From Isoetes taiwanensis (taxonomy: Eukaryota; Streptophyta; Lycopodiopsida; Isoetales; Isoetaceae): a stretch of DNA of 64,000 nucleotides. Below are positions 1 to 11,445 of this stretch, piece by piece. Below the pieces are notes generated by a model that saw nothing but the letters and a program-made list of their open reading frames with translations, was not told the origin of the DNA and ran no database searches. The first letter of the stretch is position 1. Each line of letters begins with the position of its first letter. A program made the translations under genes and the position numbers. The stretch covers positions 4,477,795 to 4,541,794 of the forward strand of contig JAJEKV010000002.1 of NCBI GenBank assembly GCA_021234155.1, given 5' to 3'.

Positions 1-1018
1 TCAACAAATTTAGCTAAGCTTGGATTTTTACAAGGACATTTCTTTGGGAAGCCATGCAAATACCTCAAAAGGTTTATCTGGTTTGTCTCTTAGTTGATCA
101 ATATATCTCCATCCAAACATGGTGTTTTTCTAAGAGATCATTAGCCAAATCGGGGAACAAATTCTGAAAGTATTTCTTTGAAGATGTCTCTTATGCTGAA
201 TTTTTCCAAGGATTTACAAAAGAGCATTACTATGAACCACTTTACATTTAGTTTTTAGTCTTTATGCGTCTGATATAAGGTGCTTTTTAGTTGGCGTCTT
301 TGATCCGGACCTTGTGTTTTGAATTTGATCTAAAAAAAGTTTTTTAATAGTATTTTTAGTGTCTATAGAATTTCAAAAAGCAAGAAACAAGCCTAAAATC
401 AAAAGTCATCGATTGGGGACGAGAGCCACCTTGATTAGGGAAGCGTAAGTAGGCTGTTTGACCTGACCAAAAATAGGTATAAAAGTTTTTTGAATTCTTG
501 AGATCACACCAAGGAAAAACTCTTTTCATAAAACCCTTGGTGGACATGAATGTCTTATATTAGTGAGAAGAAATAGTAGCGACCAGCAATTTAAATAACA
601 CATATAGAAGAAGTAGTATTGAATTTCAAGTACTAACCTTGTAATATGCGTATAGTTGACTTGGTAGCATCCTTTTGTTCGAGGGTGAGATCTTTATTGC
701 CGCCTTTGGTCACTTAGAGTATTCGTCATTGGAAGAAGTATCACCATGTTTGCTTTTTATTTCGGGTGTCTTCTTTTGCAACCAGAAAGTCTAGGGTCCA
801 TAGTGACCCTCGGTGGCCGTTTTGGTGAGAATAAACCCGAAGATATACTGCTACTCATGCTTTCTTTTTTATCAAAAGGTGCTTTCTTTTTAGACATCTG
901 TTCAACCCTGAAAGCAACTGGTCGAAGAAGTCTTTTTCTGCAATGTCGACCAATTTTGTATTGCCAAGCGGCGCCTTTAGATCCTTTGTTTGGTGCTTAC
1001 GCATATGAGAGGGTCATA
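1..1018. other. No firm gene; one possible exon near the edge
   Basis: Downstream of the unknown minus-strand gene nothing can be assigned. On the minus strand between about 30 and 117 an open stretch reads ...GWRYIDQLRDKPDKPFEVF..., which looks like real protein but ends in TAA. A second minus-strand open stretch at about 755-995 is rich in Lys, Arg and Ser (it contains GLFSPKRPPRVTMDPRLSG). Either could be a further exon of the gene that ends at 1019, but I found no splice junction that joins them in frame. Confidence 0.3.
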
Positions 1019-4000
1019 CTAATAAAAACTCTCGACTTGAGGTAGGAAAGGTATGCCAAAACAATTTGGTTTAAGTATATTATGTAACATTTTGGTAAGT
1101 CCAACCATCTTTGCCATTGGAGAGGCACAAGGAAATCTGAGAATCAAGTTATTTAGTATGAACCGGGGCGGCATGATCAATCCAAACAATTCCACTACGC
1201 AATCAGTCTTATCATTTTTCTTTAAATCTTTCTCACATCCACAAGTAAGAAAGGGGCAGTGCGTCCTCCATATTTTTTTGAAGAAGAACCCATCTCTCTT
1301 GTCGTTAGAATATGCCATATTACCTTTCTGGCTGACATGTAGAGCAGAATTGAATAGGCAAGGTTGGTCAAAAAAGTCCGACTTAAAAGGTAAAGCAACT
1401 TCCGTTTTAGTAAAGTATTTGTCCAGTTTAGATGCTTTAACAGTGGCAGATCTAATTTCATCATTAGTGATGCCTGTCAGGGCTTTCCAAGTGTCTACGC
1501 AAATAGGGGCAATGGCCCCAAAATTCTGACTCTTCCAAATTGCATGGTCCCAGGCTGCAGCATAGCATTCAACATTCTGTTCAGGTAAAATAGGAAATTT
1601 TGAGGAATTTTGTAATGTTAAGGTAGGAACTTCATCCTGATCATCCAAATCCTCACTACCAGAATCATTGATTTTGTCAATTTCATCTTCGTCCAGAAGA
1701 TCTTCATCAGAGAAGAGGCAGTTTTTAACATCATTTTTCAAGAAAGAATCAGTGGCAGTACCAGGTTCAACTTGGAGTGAAGACTTCATTTCATGCACAT
1801 TTTCCAGATGAGTAAGTCCAATCAAAAACTTTTTTCCTAAATCATCTTCATTGCAAGTTCGGGCAAAGAGAACAGCTTCCATCTCACCATAAATTTTAGA
1901 TATCAGAGTTTTACAAATCTCTAGTTTGTAATTTGCACACTTCATCTTTTGAAATATAGCAAACCATCCGTTAAATCCAAGATAACTTACAGGTGATCTG
2001 TTCTTGTCTAGCAGGCCTTTCTCTTTAAGAGTGATGAACTCATGAATGTCCTTGTTTTTGATGCACGCAATCAACGTTTGAACCGCAAAGTTTGGACTAG
2101 AAATACCGCACATATGATAATTTAATGTCATGAGCTCTTTTATCCAAACATTGTTCAGATCACATTTGTCATCCTTATCCTGAAAACATTGTAAAGTATA
2201 CATAACGTTAGTTAATTATTTAGGTAGCACCATGATCCTAAATCAAGGTTCTAAGTTAAACTTAGAAGTTGGAGTAACATTAAAAAACCCCCAAGCCTGA
2301 AATATACAAGTCTAAGACAAGATATCCAGACATTTAAGACTAGACATTCCATTTGGAATAAACAGTCTTTATAAGTGCAACCCTAGATAGGATTTGGTGC
2401 AAAAAACCTACCCAAGCCTTGAGAAGGATCGGAAAAGAGTACATTTTGACCAAAAAGAATGTTTTGTCAATCTTAAAGAACAATAACAGCTTCCAGATAT
2501 TTTAGCCAATATAAAAGAAACTAAGTGAAAGAGGCACATGAATAGAGTTTGGCAGAATCCTTGGATAAGATATTGGAAAGCATATATGGTTGAAATAACA
2601 GCATATCACTTAAAAAATAGAACTTAGATAATTTAAGAAATTAAACAATTTGGTAACAACAATTTAATCATAACTCTCAAGATGTAGTAGATTAAGAAAC
2701 AATAGAGCACAGAACAGAACACTATTTTAATGAAAAACAGGAATATTATTAAATTATCATATGTTTATAGACAAAAAATAGGACAAATATATCCATCATT
2801 TAAGAGTAATGCCAGGAAGCATTCATTGTAGATGTCAAAATAGATAAAATAGGACTTATTTAAATCCAACCAGAGATAGCAGAATATCACCAAATAGGAG
2901 GTTCATAGTAATAGATTTGCCAATCCACTTAGAGTCGTGTCAAATATAATAAAGCAAAATCTTTGCTCCGAAAAACACCAAGCAAATGCATGGAGGGTTC
3001 AGTCCGGTTACCTGTACCACAAGAAATTAGACAAGCATTAGAATGGTTGCTAACAACAGGGTAACAGGTAAGCAATGGACAAAACCGGCTTATCGCCTTT
3101 CACCATAATAACTTAGTAACATATTTAGATTTAATTTGATAGCCCAAACAAGAGAAAACATGAGAACACAATTAATCAGAAAAGGATATAAGCCGAGAAG
3201 CCACAGCTGGGAATAAGGGAATGATAGATATGGACAAACACTAGATCGGTACAGCAGAAAGAGAAGCAACTGGGAACACAATAAAATAGAAAACAACAAG
3301 GCTAGGAATGAAATTATGCCATGAGCTACAAGAATCTTAAAAACTGGAAATAATAAGCTTAAGAAGGATTACATGTGGTAAGGACTGAAAATATGTCTTG
3401 ATTTTCTAAGGTCACGTAACTTAAAAAACTGGAAATAACTAGATAATGAAGGATAAGAAAAAACTTCACAATCTGGATAAGTTCCTGTCTAAAAAGGTGT
3501 ATCTATCTAGGACCACTTTGGTGCTATGAAAAAAGGAAACCAGGTCAGGGCAGAGCTAGAGAACAAGGTAACATAAGTATAGAAAGGACAAGGAGCTCAA
3601 GAAGAGGATAAATCAGAGATAAATTAGGCTGTTCAATGGTTCATTAAGACATAACGTGACAACTGAGTAGAGGAAGATAACAATATATGAAACGAAATTG
3701 AGCCCTGAACTATAACTACATTAGTAACAAAAAAATTGGATTCCAAGGGTTAAAATAGATAAAATATTAAGGCTCAGCCTGAATCAAAAGTTCTAGATTA
3801 ACAAACTTTCGTTAGGATATAAAGGGCGGCAAGAACATAATTTAACTAGAGTAACATAAAGAAAACAATGAATAAATAAACCAAAGGCCAGGGGTTACTT
3901 TAGATCAGGGAATTCATACTATCTTTAGATCTATTTAACTGTTATATTTCTGAAAACCCAGAGTAACTAGGTTACATACGCTTAACAATGTCATTCTATA

Positions 4001-4412
4001 AACAATATAGACAACTAGACAACTAGTTAAATAGCATTAGTATTCAGAAAAAACAGGATATCATATTGTATTCACAGAAATGAAATTTAATTCAATATGA
4101 AACCTGAATGGGATCGGTTGCCTGGCCACGAGTTCCAGTTTGAGCATCAGTAGGGATATTAGGCATGGGATTAGGATTTTCTTGGCTATCAGCAATAACC
4201 ACCAATTGGGCAACACCAGCAGGAATAACAGAAGTAGGAGTAGAGGAACACGCTCCCAATATTGAGCTGTCATCTCCTTCAAGCCCATGAATGCTTTTGG
4301 CTTTTGTATGTTTGTGAAAATCAAACAAATTTTTCCTTTTTTTCGCCATCTTCTTCTCTTCTTTCAATCTGTGAATGGTGGCTTTATTTAATCCACCTTT
4401 CTTTCTTCCCAT
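1019..4412 (-). CDS. Unrecognised two-exon gene, 489-aa acidic/basic protein
   Basis: I do not recognise this protein. The model is exon 1 at 4412-4104 and exon 2 at 2179-1019. Exon 1 ends CAG|GTTTCA and exon 2 begins after TTTTCAG, both in phase 0, so 103 codons join 386 codons plus a stop. The intron is about 1.9 kb. The N-terminus is very basic (MGRKKGGLNKATIHRLKEEK, then KKMAKKRKN), which suggests a nuclear or nucleolar protein; that is inference. The middle holds an acidic run (FSDEDLLDEDEIDKIND...SEDLDDQDE). The C-terminal part has several Cys and Trp residues (WRTHCPFLTCGCEKD). An alternative upstream start at 4472 in the same frame adds 20 residues; I preferred the Met before GRKKGG because of the basic start. 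Exon 2 is the longest open frame in the window. It could be a lineage-specific gene or the product of an unrecognised DNA transposon. No terminal repeats were seen. Confidence 0.55.
2180..4103 (-). other. Probable intron of the unknown gene
   Basis: AT-rich sequence between the two candidate exons, with CAG|GT at the 4103 side and TTTTCAG at the 2180 side. It contains no convincing open frame on either strand and no recognised mobile element. Confidence 0.45.
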
Positions 4413-4472
4413 AAATCTTTCCAAACATACAGATAGCGGCAGCGGCAGAACAGTGAAAATAATCTTTGCCAC

Positions 4473-5462
4473 TTGATTTAAATAAGAGTAAACGACCTAA
4501 ATCTTACCCTTGCAGGTGTCGATCCATCTGTTTGATGCAAATCCGTGGCCTTGCCAGCACATGCAAGCTCGATTGAAGACATCTGTGGCCCTTCCGCTTC
4601 CCAGTTCGTAACCCTAAAATTAGGGTTTAACCATGGAAGGAAAAAAAATCGTTGATACTGTTTTTTCTTGAAAAAAAGGGGAATAGTTAAAAATGAGGTC
4701 ATTTTCTTAAATAAATTATGATATTTTTTAATGAAATGGAACATGTACAAACAAGTGGAGTATATTAATTAGTTTAGCTTTAGCTGGCCCATTAGGTGTT
4801 TGTTTTTCCTACATAACAGTATATATAAAAAAAAAAAAAAAAAAAAAAAAAAAGTTGGGAACATTGCACATCGACCTATGGGGACCAGTGCTCAAATTTG
4901 AAGGCTACCCATAATTTTCTTGTGACAAGCAAAAAAGATTTAAGCCTTTCGCACGACAAGATGTCTTTCAATTTTAACCTTTCAAATGCAAGAATAATAT
5001 CCCAAATGACAGAAACCATTTTTTATGTAAAAAAAACAGAAGTTATAAAGTATGTTATAAACTTGTAATAGTATAACCAAGTTTCAAAAGTATTACAAAA
5101 GAGAGCAGAGCAGAGCATATTAGAGAGCCCAAGTATAGGCTGCAGTATGAGCCCAAGGACCTTGTAGCTATTTGATCAAGAGTAAGCCCAAGTGGGCTGA
5201 GGGATGCAAGCTGGGGTTTCATGGCCGATTCCCTACCGATTCCCTGCCAATTCATGACAATTCCCTGGCCGATATAAGCTGGTGTTCCCTGGCCAATTTC
5301 ATGGCAATGGTAGGCCGATGAAATTGGAAAGGAATCAGTCCGGACTCTGGAGGAAACTGCTGGTTGCGCACTATGCTCTGCATCATGCTACCAATTTTTT
5401 GGGGTAGACCTTTCCTGCATTAGGGAAAGCAGATGTCAAGACGAACCTAGCTTCGTGTACAA
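4473..5462. other. Non-coding stretch with a poly-A run
   Basis: No gene is visible. A run of about 25 A residues sits near 4829-4853, possibly the tail of an old retroposed sequence. Around 5220-5300 there are short repeats of the CCCTGCCAATTC / CCCTGGCCGAT type. Confidence 0.4.
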
Positions 5463-5607
5463 TTTTTGGGTTGCCCCTAAGGGGGCAAACCCTTGTTTAT
5501 GTGGGTTTGTGGCATATTATAGGTATATGCCAGTATATGCTTGGAATATGCCTATGACTGCTCCAAACCCATTATTGGCTGTAAACTCTCGGTCGTTTTC
5601 ATTGTTG
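5463..5607 (+). repeat. Direct repeat, copy 1 (starts with a hairpin)
   Basis: A ~145-bp sequence starting TTTTTGGGTTGCCCCTAAGG and ending near GGTCGTTTTCATTGTTGGG. The first ~27 bases form a GGGTTGCCCC/GGGGGCAAACCC stem. A near-identical copy lies in the same orientation at 8921-9064. Similarity stops abruptly on both sides. Confidence 0.85.
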
Positions 5608-5659
5608 GGCAGCCACTCTTGAAACTGGCTAACCGGAGAGGCCTGCTCTGGGCAATCTG

Positions 5660-5707
5660 AGTTGAAGAACCAGAACCAGAACCGAACCAGAACCAGAACC
5701 AGAACCG
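5660..5707 (+). repeat. (GAACCA)n short tandem repeat
   Basis: About seven imperfect hexamers of the GAACCA type lie just inside the first 145-bp repeat. Confidence 0.8.
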
Positions 5708-5894
5708 GTAAGCAGGGCCATATACGATTTTGTCTGGCTTGAAAAGATACTGTGAGTTTGATTTTCGATGTGTCTGTTCGATACCTGCTTACCTCAAAAC
5801 AAACAGAGAAATTTTGATTTAGGGCAAGATCGTGGTTTTGCACTTCGAAATCATTTTTCCTGCTCTAAACTTAGTTTCAGTGTGATTTTTGTAG

Positions 5895-6133
5895 GTATTG
5901 TTAGGCGTGCAGTAGCCCTTGGTCAGTATTTGCAGAATCCATTAGCTATGGTTGCTACCCTCTGTGGCCCAGGAAAAGAAATTCTGTCGCTCAAGCTTCA
6001 TTCCTTGTAGTACTTGGTCAATGATGATGAGATCTACGAAGAGGTAGAGCGGATCATGATCACAATAACGAACCAGGTTGGAACTGATCTAAACCTAGCG
6101 GCATCTCATGAATGGCTCTTTGCTCCCTTGCAA
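5895..6133 (+). pseudogene. SPT6: SPT6 transcription elongation factor fragment
   Basis: The plus-strand translation reads GIVRRAVALGQYLQNPLAMV, then ATLCGPGKEILSLKLHSL, a stop, then YLVNDDEIYEEVERIM and NQVGTDLNLAASHEWLFAPL. This matches the helix-hairpin-helix/YqgF-proximal part of plant SPT6, a histone chaperone that travels with RNA polymerase II. The in-frame TAG at 6008-6010 replaces the Glu expected after the HPL/HSL motif. The segment starts right after a good acceptor (TTTTTGTAG|GT), so genomic exon structure was kept and this is not a processed copy. After Q at 6131-6133 the expected FVAGLGPRKAA continuation is absent and no GT donor is present. A second possible remnant starts at about 6941 (acceptor, then RAGS). 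The fragment lies between two 145-bp direct repeats. Confidence 0.82.
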
Positions 6134-8920
6134 TTGAAATTTGGCAATGCGGTTTCTCATGACTTTAAATCCAGAATGCGGCTTTTGAGGTTTTTCGATT
6201 TGGCAATGCGGCTTGTGTTATGGTATGAGATATTGAAGCTTGAGCTCTGGCAGTATTATCGCTATTTTTATAAAAGGCAAACTCTCCAAATGATTTCTAA
6301 GCTTAACTGGTTGCAGGTGCTCAAGCTTCTTTTGAAGGACGGATTTTGTTTTGCAAACTACGAGCGTATGCTCTCCCCCATTGAGTTAGACTCTTGAAGG
6401 CAAATAGTATGCTTCACATATATGTTAAGATTGAGTTACGTGGACTGTTTCCTCTAACAACATCAGGTTCAGGTTATAGTCACTCTTGCATTACCTACAA
6501 TCCTTTAACTGGCATTTGTGGCCCGTGACCAATATGTCATTCAGGTTAATCACTTTGGCATTATATTCCTTTAAGTGTCATTTGTTGATATAAATTTAGA
6601 TCTCTTATCATATGCTCTCTCTCTGGCATTGGGGAGTTGCGGTTCGCTATTTGGTAGTATACTCATTCTAGAATACAATATCAGCTTTTTGAATTTCTCT
6701 AAATTGTAATTTGTAAGGGATGTTATCTTTTCTTGCATGACTTATATATCCTTAGAAACTGTTCGGTTTACCGTGAAATTATGACTGTTGTGAGATTTGT
6801 ATTCTCTAAGTGGTATCTATTTCAGAGCATATTCTTTTTTCTTTACATTGAGTTATAAATTTATGTGCTTTATTTCGTGATTGTTCATGACTAATTGTAG
6901 AAAAGATGTGAACTTATGGGTTGTTTGTTTATTTCTCAGAGAGCTGGATCTTTAGAACGGGCTTCTCATTTGAGTGTTGCTTCACATGCAGCAAAGGTGG
7001 CTCTCCTCAAACATTAAATGGCAATTGTAAGATGTTGCGATGCTAAGTGATTTAGGCTGTTCTGTTAGCAGATGATGTAACTCTACTGAGGGGATATTCT
7101 TCTGAAACGGCGAAATTGAGACAAACACGGGAAGATGAAGAGGGTAACTTCAAATTCTAGCTTTGTCAGCTCCGATGATATGTTTTAAACAAGTATTAAA
7201 AGTAATATTTACTTCAAGAAGTCAACTTCATTGCAGTTACTCTATCACGCTAGCGCTTACATCAAAGGTTACACCAACAGGCTCATCTAAGACCCAATTA
7301 GCACGGTAGATTGCCACACAATGGCCAAACAATGTTCAGAGCCTGGATCTTCTGGATGAAAGCCTACAACAGAAAAGTTATCGTTGCATTCATAGCTCCC
7401 AACTCTTCTCCTGGGGAGGCTATCTGCCAGGTTCTTTTCCAGATATCAAATATGATGGTAGTTGATCTTTCATTTTTCACATGTAATGCCCTCATGTCTT
7501 GACTGTTCACTATTTTTCAGAACTCGCGCTCCAAAGGTTGATGGGAAAGAGTTCAGTTATCAAGCCAGATCTGTGCCATAGAGCATCATTCATTGCCATC
7601 AATTTTCACAGACATTGTTATCCTTATTGAACATATTTTTGGAAAACACATCTAAGTTATAAACGATTCAGCGCTTTCTCAGCCAATATTAAGGAGTTGA
7701 ATGCTCACCATCAAATGCGGGAGACAAGTATAATTTTCGTCAGAAAAAAGAGTAGGTTGTAGTAAAAACTAGAATTTGAGAAAAATATGCATGACTATGG
7801 TATAGCAGACTTGAGGAAAGCTGATGAAATATTTTGCCTGCCTTTATTAGCACTAGTGAGGTTGACATGAGTCAGTTGCCAATCCTTTAAGCATGATTGC
7901 AAATGCGTTCAAGCTTTATTACAGATGCTTTTGGTTGGGTTTGCCTATATTTTCCTCCACATCTGAAGGTCGCAAGGCAATCCTAGCATGTGGGGAATAG
8001 TCATACAAATCAATACCATCATGTGCTTCATGTATCTGTTGTCTAGCCATTTGTTCAGTTCACAATTTCAGCAGTAAATTCATACGTTTATTTGGCGTGC
8101 CTTTTGAATCCTAAGCAGGAAGCATAACTTCTATATGAGGATTATGTTTTTGTGTATTTCCCATTTCCTTTATAATACATGCACAAATTGTTTGTAACCA
8201 ATATACTTATTTGCGAATTGCGTTTTCTCGTTGCCTTTTATGTCTGCGCAGATGTTCATTGCGCGGACATACACGTTGACGTGCAGGTGTATACAAGTTG
8301 ACGTGCATGTGTATGGGGTAAAAGATATTGAACATGGTAAAAAACAGCTAATAGTCAAAATCTTCCAATTTACAAGCATGATTATTCAAGCCAGGCACAA
8401 AATATTATGGAGATGGTTCATAAAATTATTGAACACAATTTAGAAATATGAAAAGCTTCTTTGTTTCTCCATACCAGAAGTAGAGTGTCAATTTGCAGCA
8501 TTAGAATTGCATTCATTTCATGACAGTGTATTTAGAGATCAATTAATTCCAAAGCTGGAATAACAGAAGTATTTGACCAGCTCGAGCACATGTTATTGAT
8601 GACTCCACGGTAAAGAACAAGAGAGCTCATTATCCACGTATTAATCAGAAATGAGCATGGCCGAGTATTTCACATAAACAATGAACGATCTTGGCCCGGT
8701 AACATTCAAGCCTAAATTATGGAGTTTTAAGGTGTCATATGAAAAACTACGGTTAATTGTCTTTTGAACGCTAAAGCAAAGTACACTTTTATGCAGGCTC
8801 CTATAAGTTGGCCTTCAGTCCTCAGCACAGAAATCTCTCAGCATGTATATAGATTAGATTAGAAAGAAATCAAAAGCCAGGTTCTAACACTAGGGAGCAA
8901 TTTCGATTTTCAAATGACCC
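6134..8920 (+). other. Gene-poor interior of the repeat-bounded segment
   Basis: The open frame continues to 6397 after the SPT6 similarity ends, with a repeated TTTGGCAATGCGG motif, but is not recognisable. At about 7311-7502 a frame contains MFRAWIFWMKAYNRKVIVAF, also unrecognised. At 8274-8317 two copies of a ~22-bp GTTGACGTGCA(G/T)GTGTAT motif lie in tandem. Nothing else stands out. Confidence 0.35.
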
Positions 8921-9064
8921 TTTTTGGGTTGCCCCTAAGGGGGCAAACCCTTGTTTATGTGGTTTGTGGCATATTATAGGTATATGCTAGTATATGCTTG
9001 GAATATGCCTATGACTGCTCCAAACCCGTTATTGGCTGTAAACTCTCGGTCGTTTTCGTTGTTA
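8921..9064 (+). repeat. Direct repeat, copy 2
   Basis: Second copy of the sequence at 5463-5607, same strand, about 3.46 kb away. It differs by a few substitutions (for example CCCATTATTGG versus CCCGTTATTGG) and a 1-base deletion in the GTGGGTTTG stretch. Confidence 0.85.
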
Positions 9065-9729
9065 GATTTCGTTTCTAAATGTTCGGGGTTATGGTTTTGA
9101 ATTGATTGTCAAAATATGACTTTGAACTATGATTTAAGCCACTTCACCCTCCGGCCATGGAGGGCAACCCTCCTTGCGTAGTACCTTGTTTTCAATGGTT
9201 GCATGGTGTCTAATTTGCATGCCCATGAAGTGTTCTTAAATTCATTGCCTTAAAGATTATTTGGGTGGATCATACACTTTTGCATATAGGCCTATATATC
9301 ATTTTATTTACAAAAAATTAAGAAAATAAAAAATCTATAAATATATGGCAAAAAGTGATAGGACAAATTTCTAGCCGTTTAAATGACAAATATATATTTT
9401 GATGGCCCTTCCATATGACAGGCATTTGATCATTGGCTACCTTTCATTTGCAATACAAATTTTTCTTTTGCTTGTTTTGACAGGCAAAAATGCCAAAAAA
9501 TAGGCGTGAAAGTCGTCAAATTTGATCCTTGATGGGGACCACCCAATATCAAATCACTTGGAGATCCAAGTATTTCGTGCTTGTGATCACTTTAGTAGGA
9601 AACACAGGGTGTTCTTCCTTAAGCATAAATCGGAGGCCTTTGACACTTTCACCAAATGGAAGATAGAGGTGGACTGATCAGTGCAGGGAATTTCTCAATA
9701 CCAAGTTCAACAATTTCTTACAAGATGTT

Positions 9730-10410
9730 GTGATCTACCATCAAAAGTCAGTTGCCTATGAACACCAACAAAATGGTGTGATTGAGAGAAAAAACCAACC
9801 CATACTGGAATGTGCTCGAGCAATGATTCATGGAAGAGGAATTGATCCAATTTTTTGGGCTGAAGAAGTGCACATGGCGTGCTACCTGTTGAACCAAATA
9901 CCTACCAAAGCCAATCCAAATGTGGTGCATGAAGAAATGTGGTCAGGCCAAAAACCTGATGTACATGAATTGAAAATGTTCGGCTGCACGGCATATGCAC
10001 ACTTGAGCCGACAAGAAGCTAAACTCTCTGTAAGGGCAGTAGAATGCATGCTTGTAGGCTATGATGAGCACATAAAGGGATACAGGCTATATGTCCCACT
10101 CACAAAGAAAATCATTGTGAGACGAAGTGTTGCATTTGATGAATGCACGTTCTTTGGCAAAAAGGAGAAATCAAGCAAGCTTGAATGGTATGAGGCAAAT
10201 GCAGAGGATGAGACTAAACAAAATGTAGAACAAAATTATGATGTCCCAATGGAAAAACCTACCATTGATGACATGGAAGATGCAACCACTGATGACATTC
10301 ATGATATCCCTTCTGAACCAGAGGAGATTGATCTCAAAGATAATGCAGAGCTCTCAGTTGTGCCATTGAGGAGATCCACAAGGAGAAAGCAAATCACAGA
10401 TCGAATGTAA
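9730..10410 (+). pseudogene. Copia integrase C-terminal region (226 aa open)
   Basis: The frame reads VAYEHQQNGVIERKNQPILE, the conserved QNGVxERKN catalytic-Glu block of Copia integrases, followed by WAEEVHMACYLLNQIPTK and the FGCTAYAHLSR and KLSVRAVECMLVGYDEHIKG blocks typical of the integrase C-terminus. It continues into an acidic linker and an RRSTRRKQ block that usually precedes the reverse transcriptase. Upstream, 9530-9729 holds fragments of the integrase core in broken frames. The protein would join retroelement cDNA to host DNA in the nucleus; here it is only a remnant. Confidence 0.9.
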
Positions 10411-10734
10411 GCCTATCTCGAATCTCGATTAGGTAAAACTCCCTCTTACGTTGCTTTCCATAGTAATGCACCACTAGATGAACCTGTTCACTTTCAAGAG
10501 GCAATGTCCAGCACTCATCGTAAAGAATGGCACAATGCCATGGTTGAAGAATATCAGTCCTTATTGGACAATGATACTTGAGACTTGAGTCGCCTTCTAG
10601 CTAACAAAAAGGCTGTCACTTGAAATGGGTCTACAAAGGTAAAGTATGATGAGCAGGGCAACATTGATAGATTCAAGGCAGATTTTCATGAAACATTTGC
10701 TCCGGTTCGTTTTTCATGAAACCTTTGTGTTTGC

Positions 10735-10882
10735 TTGGTAATTGCTTTGGTAATTTTAGCGTAGCCCATGGCTTAGACTTGCAGCAGATGGACATCAAGA
10801 CTGCCTTCCTTAATGGTAAACTTAATGGTAAATTTAAGAAAGAAGTCTACGTGCGCTTGGTAATTGCCTTAGCGTAGCCCAT
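10735..10882 (+). repeat. Tandem duplication in the Copia RT region
   Basis: The stretch from GCTTGGTAATTGC through GTAGCCCATGGCTTAGACTT to AAGAAAGAAGTCTAC begins again at about 10855. The second copy is split by the MITE after AGCCCAT and resumes at 11101. The duplicated unit is about 120 bp. Confidence 0.8.
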
Positions 10883-11100
10883 CAGCAGGGTTCGAAAAAG
10901 TGGGGGTTAGGCCCTTAAAATTCCGGTTGGCATTCAAAATTTCCCGTTTAGTTTTTGGATGCCCGCAAAATTCCGGTACAAAATAACATAATTTAGTGTA
11001 AAATCCGGTATATCCGAGTCTTATTCTATATTAAATCCGGTACGTATTATCTATAGGCGGCAAATTATCTGGTAAGGCTTAGAAATTTTTTCGAACCCTG
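10883..11100. mobile_element. MITE with 14-bp terminal inverted repeats
   Basis: A ~218-bp non-coding element with left end (CAG)CAGGGTTCGAAAAA and right end TTTTTTCGAACCCTG. It is flanked by the direct repeat AGCCCAT at 10876-10882 and 11101-11107. Element size, CAGGG termini and a 7-8-bp target duplication resemble non-autonomous hAT elements; the superfamily call is inference. Confidence 0.8.
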
Positions 11101-11445
11101 AGCCCATGGCTTAGACTTGCAGCAGATGGACATCAAGACTGCCTTCCTTAATGGTAAACTTAATGGTAAATTTAAGAAAGAAGTCTACATGAAGCAAGCA
11201 GCAGGGTTTATCAACAAGAACAATTAGTGTACAAGCTTAAAAGGACAATTTATGGGCTCATCAGACAGTCATCACGGCAGTGGTATCACACAATTCATCA
11301 ATTTTTCACCCAAATGGGCTTTTCTCACAACCACGCAGACTGGAACATATACTATAAATTTGATGGCTCAAAAATGTTATAGTTCTTTATGTGGATGATT
11401 TAATTCTAGCCAGCAACTGTCAGACATTGATGCAGGATACCAAAA

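Larger units (their letters stand above)
10440..11445 (+). pseudogene. Copia reverse transcriptase, disrupted
   Basis: Recognisable blocks are WHNAMVEEYQSL, MDIKTAFLNGKL (catalytic-Asp block; present twice because of a tandem duplication), VYKLKRTIYGL and FFMWMI (relic of the VxxYVDD-type block). Stop codons and frameshifts interrupt it, and a ~218-bp MITE is inserted. Confidence 0.85.

Noticed and set aside
1053-1529. 158-codon plus-strand frame
   Set aside because: It is the antisense shadow of exon 2 of the unknown minus-strand gene.
5463-9064. Helitron interpretation of the repeat-bounded SPT6 segment
   Set aside because: Helitrons lack direct terminal repeats. The hairpin is at the start of each copy and I saw no TC 5' end or CTRR 3' end at the right places.
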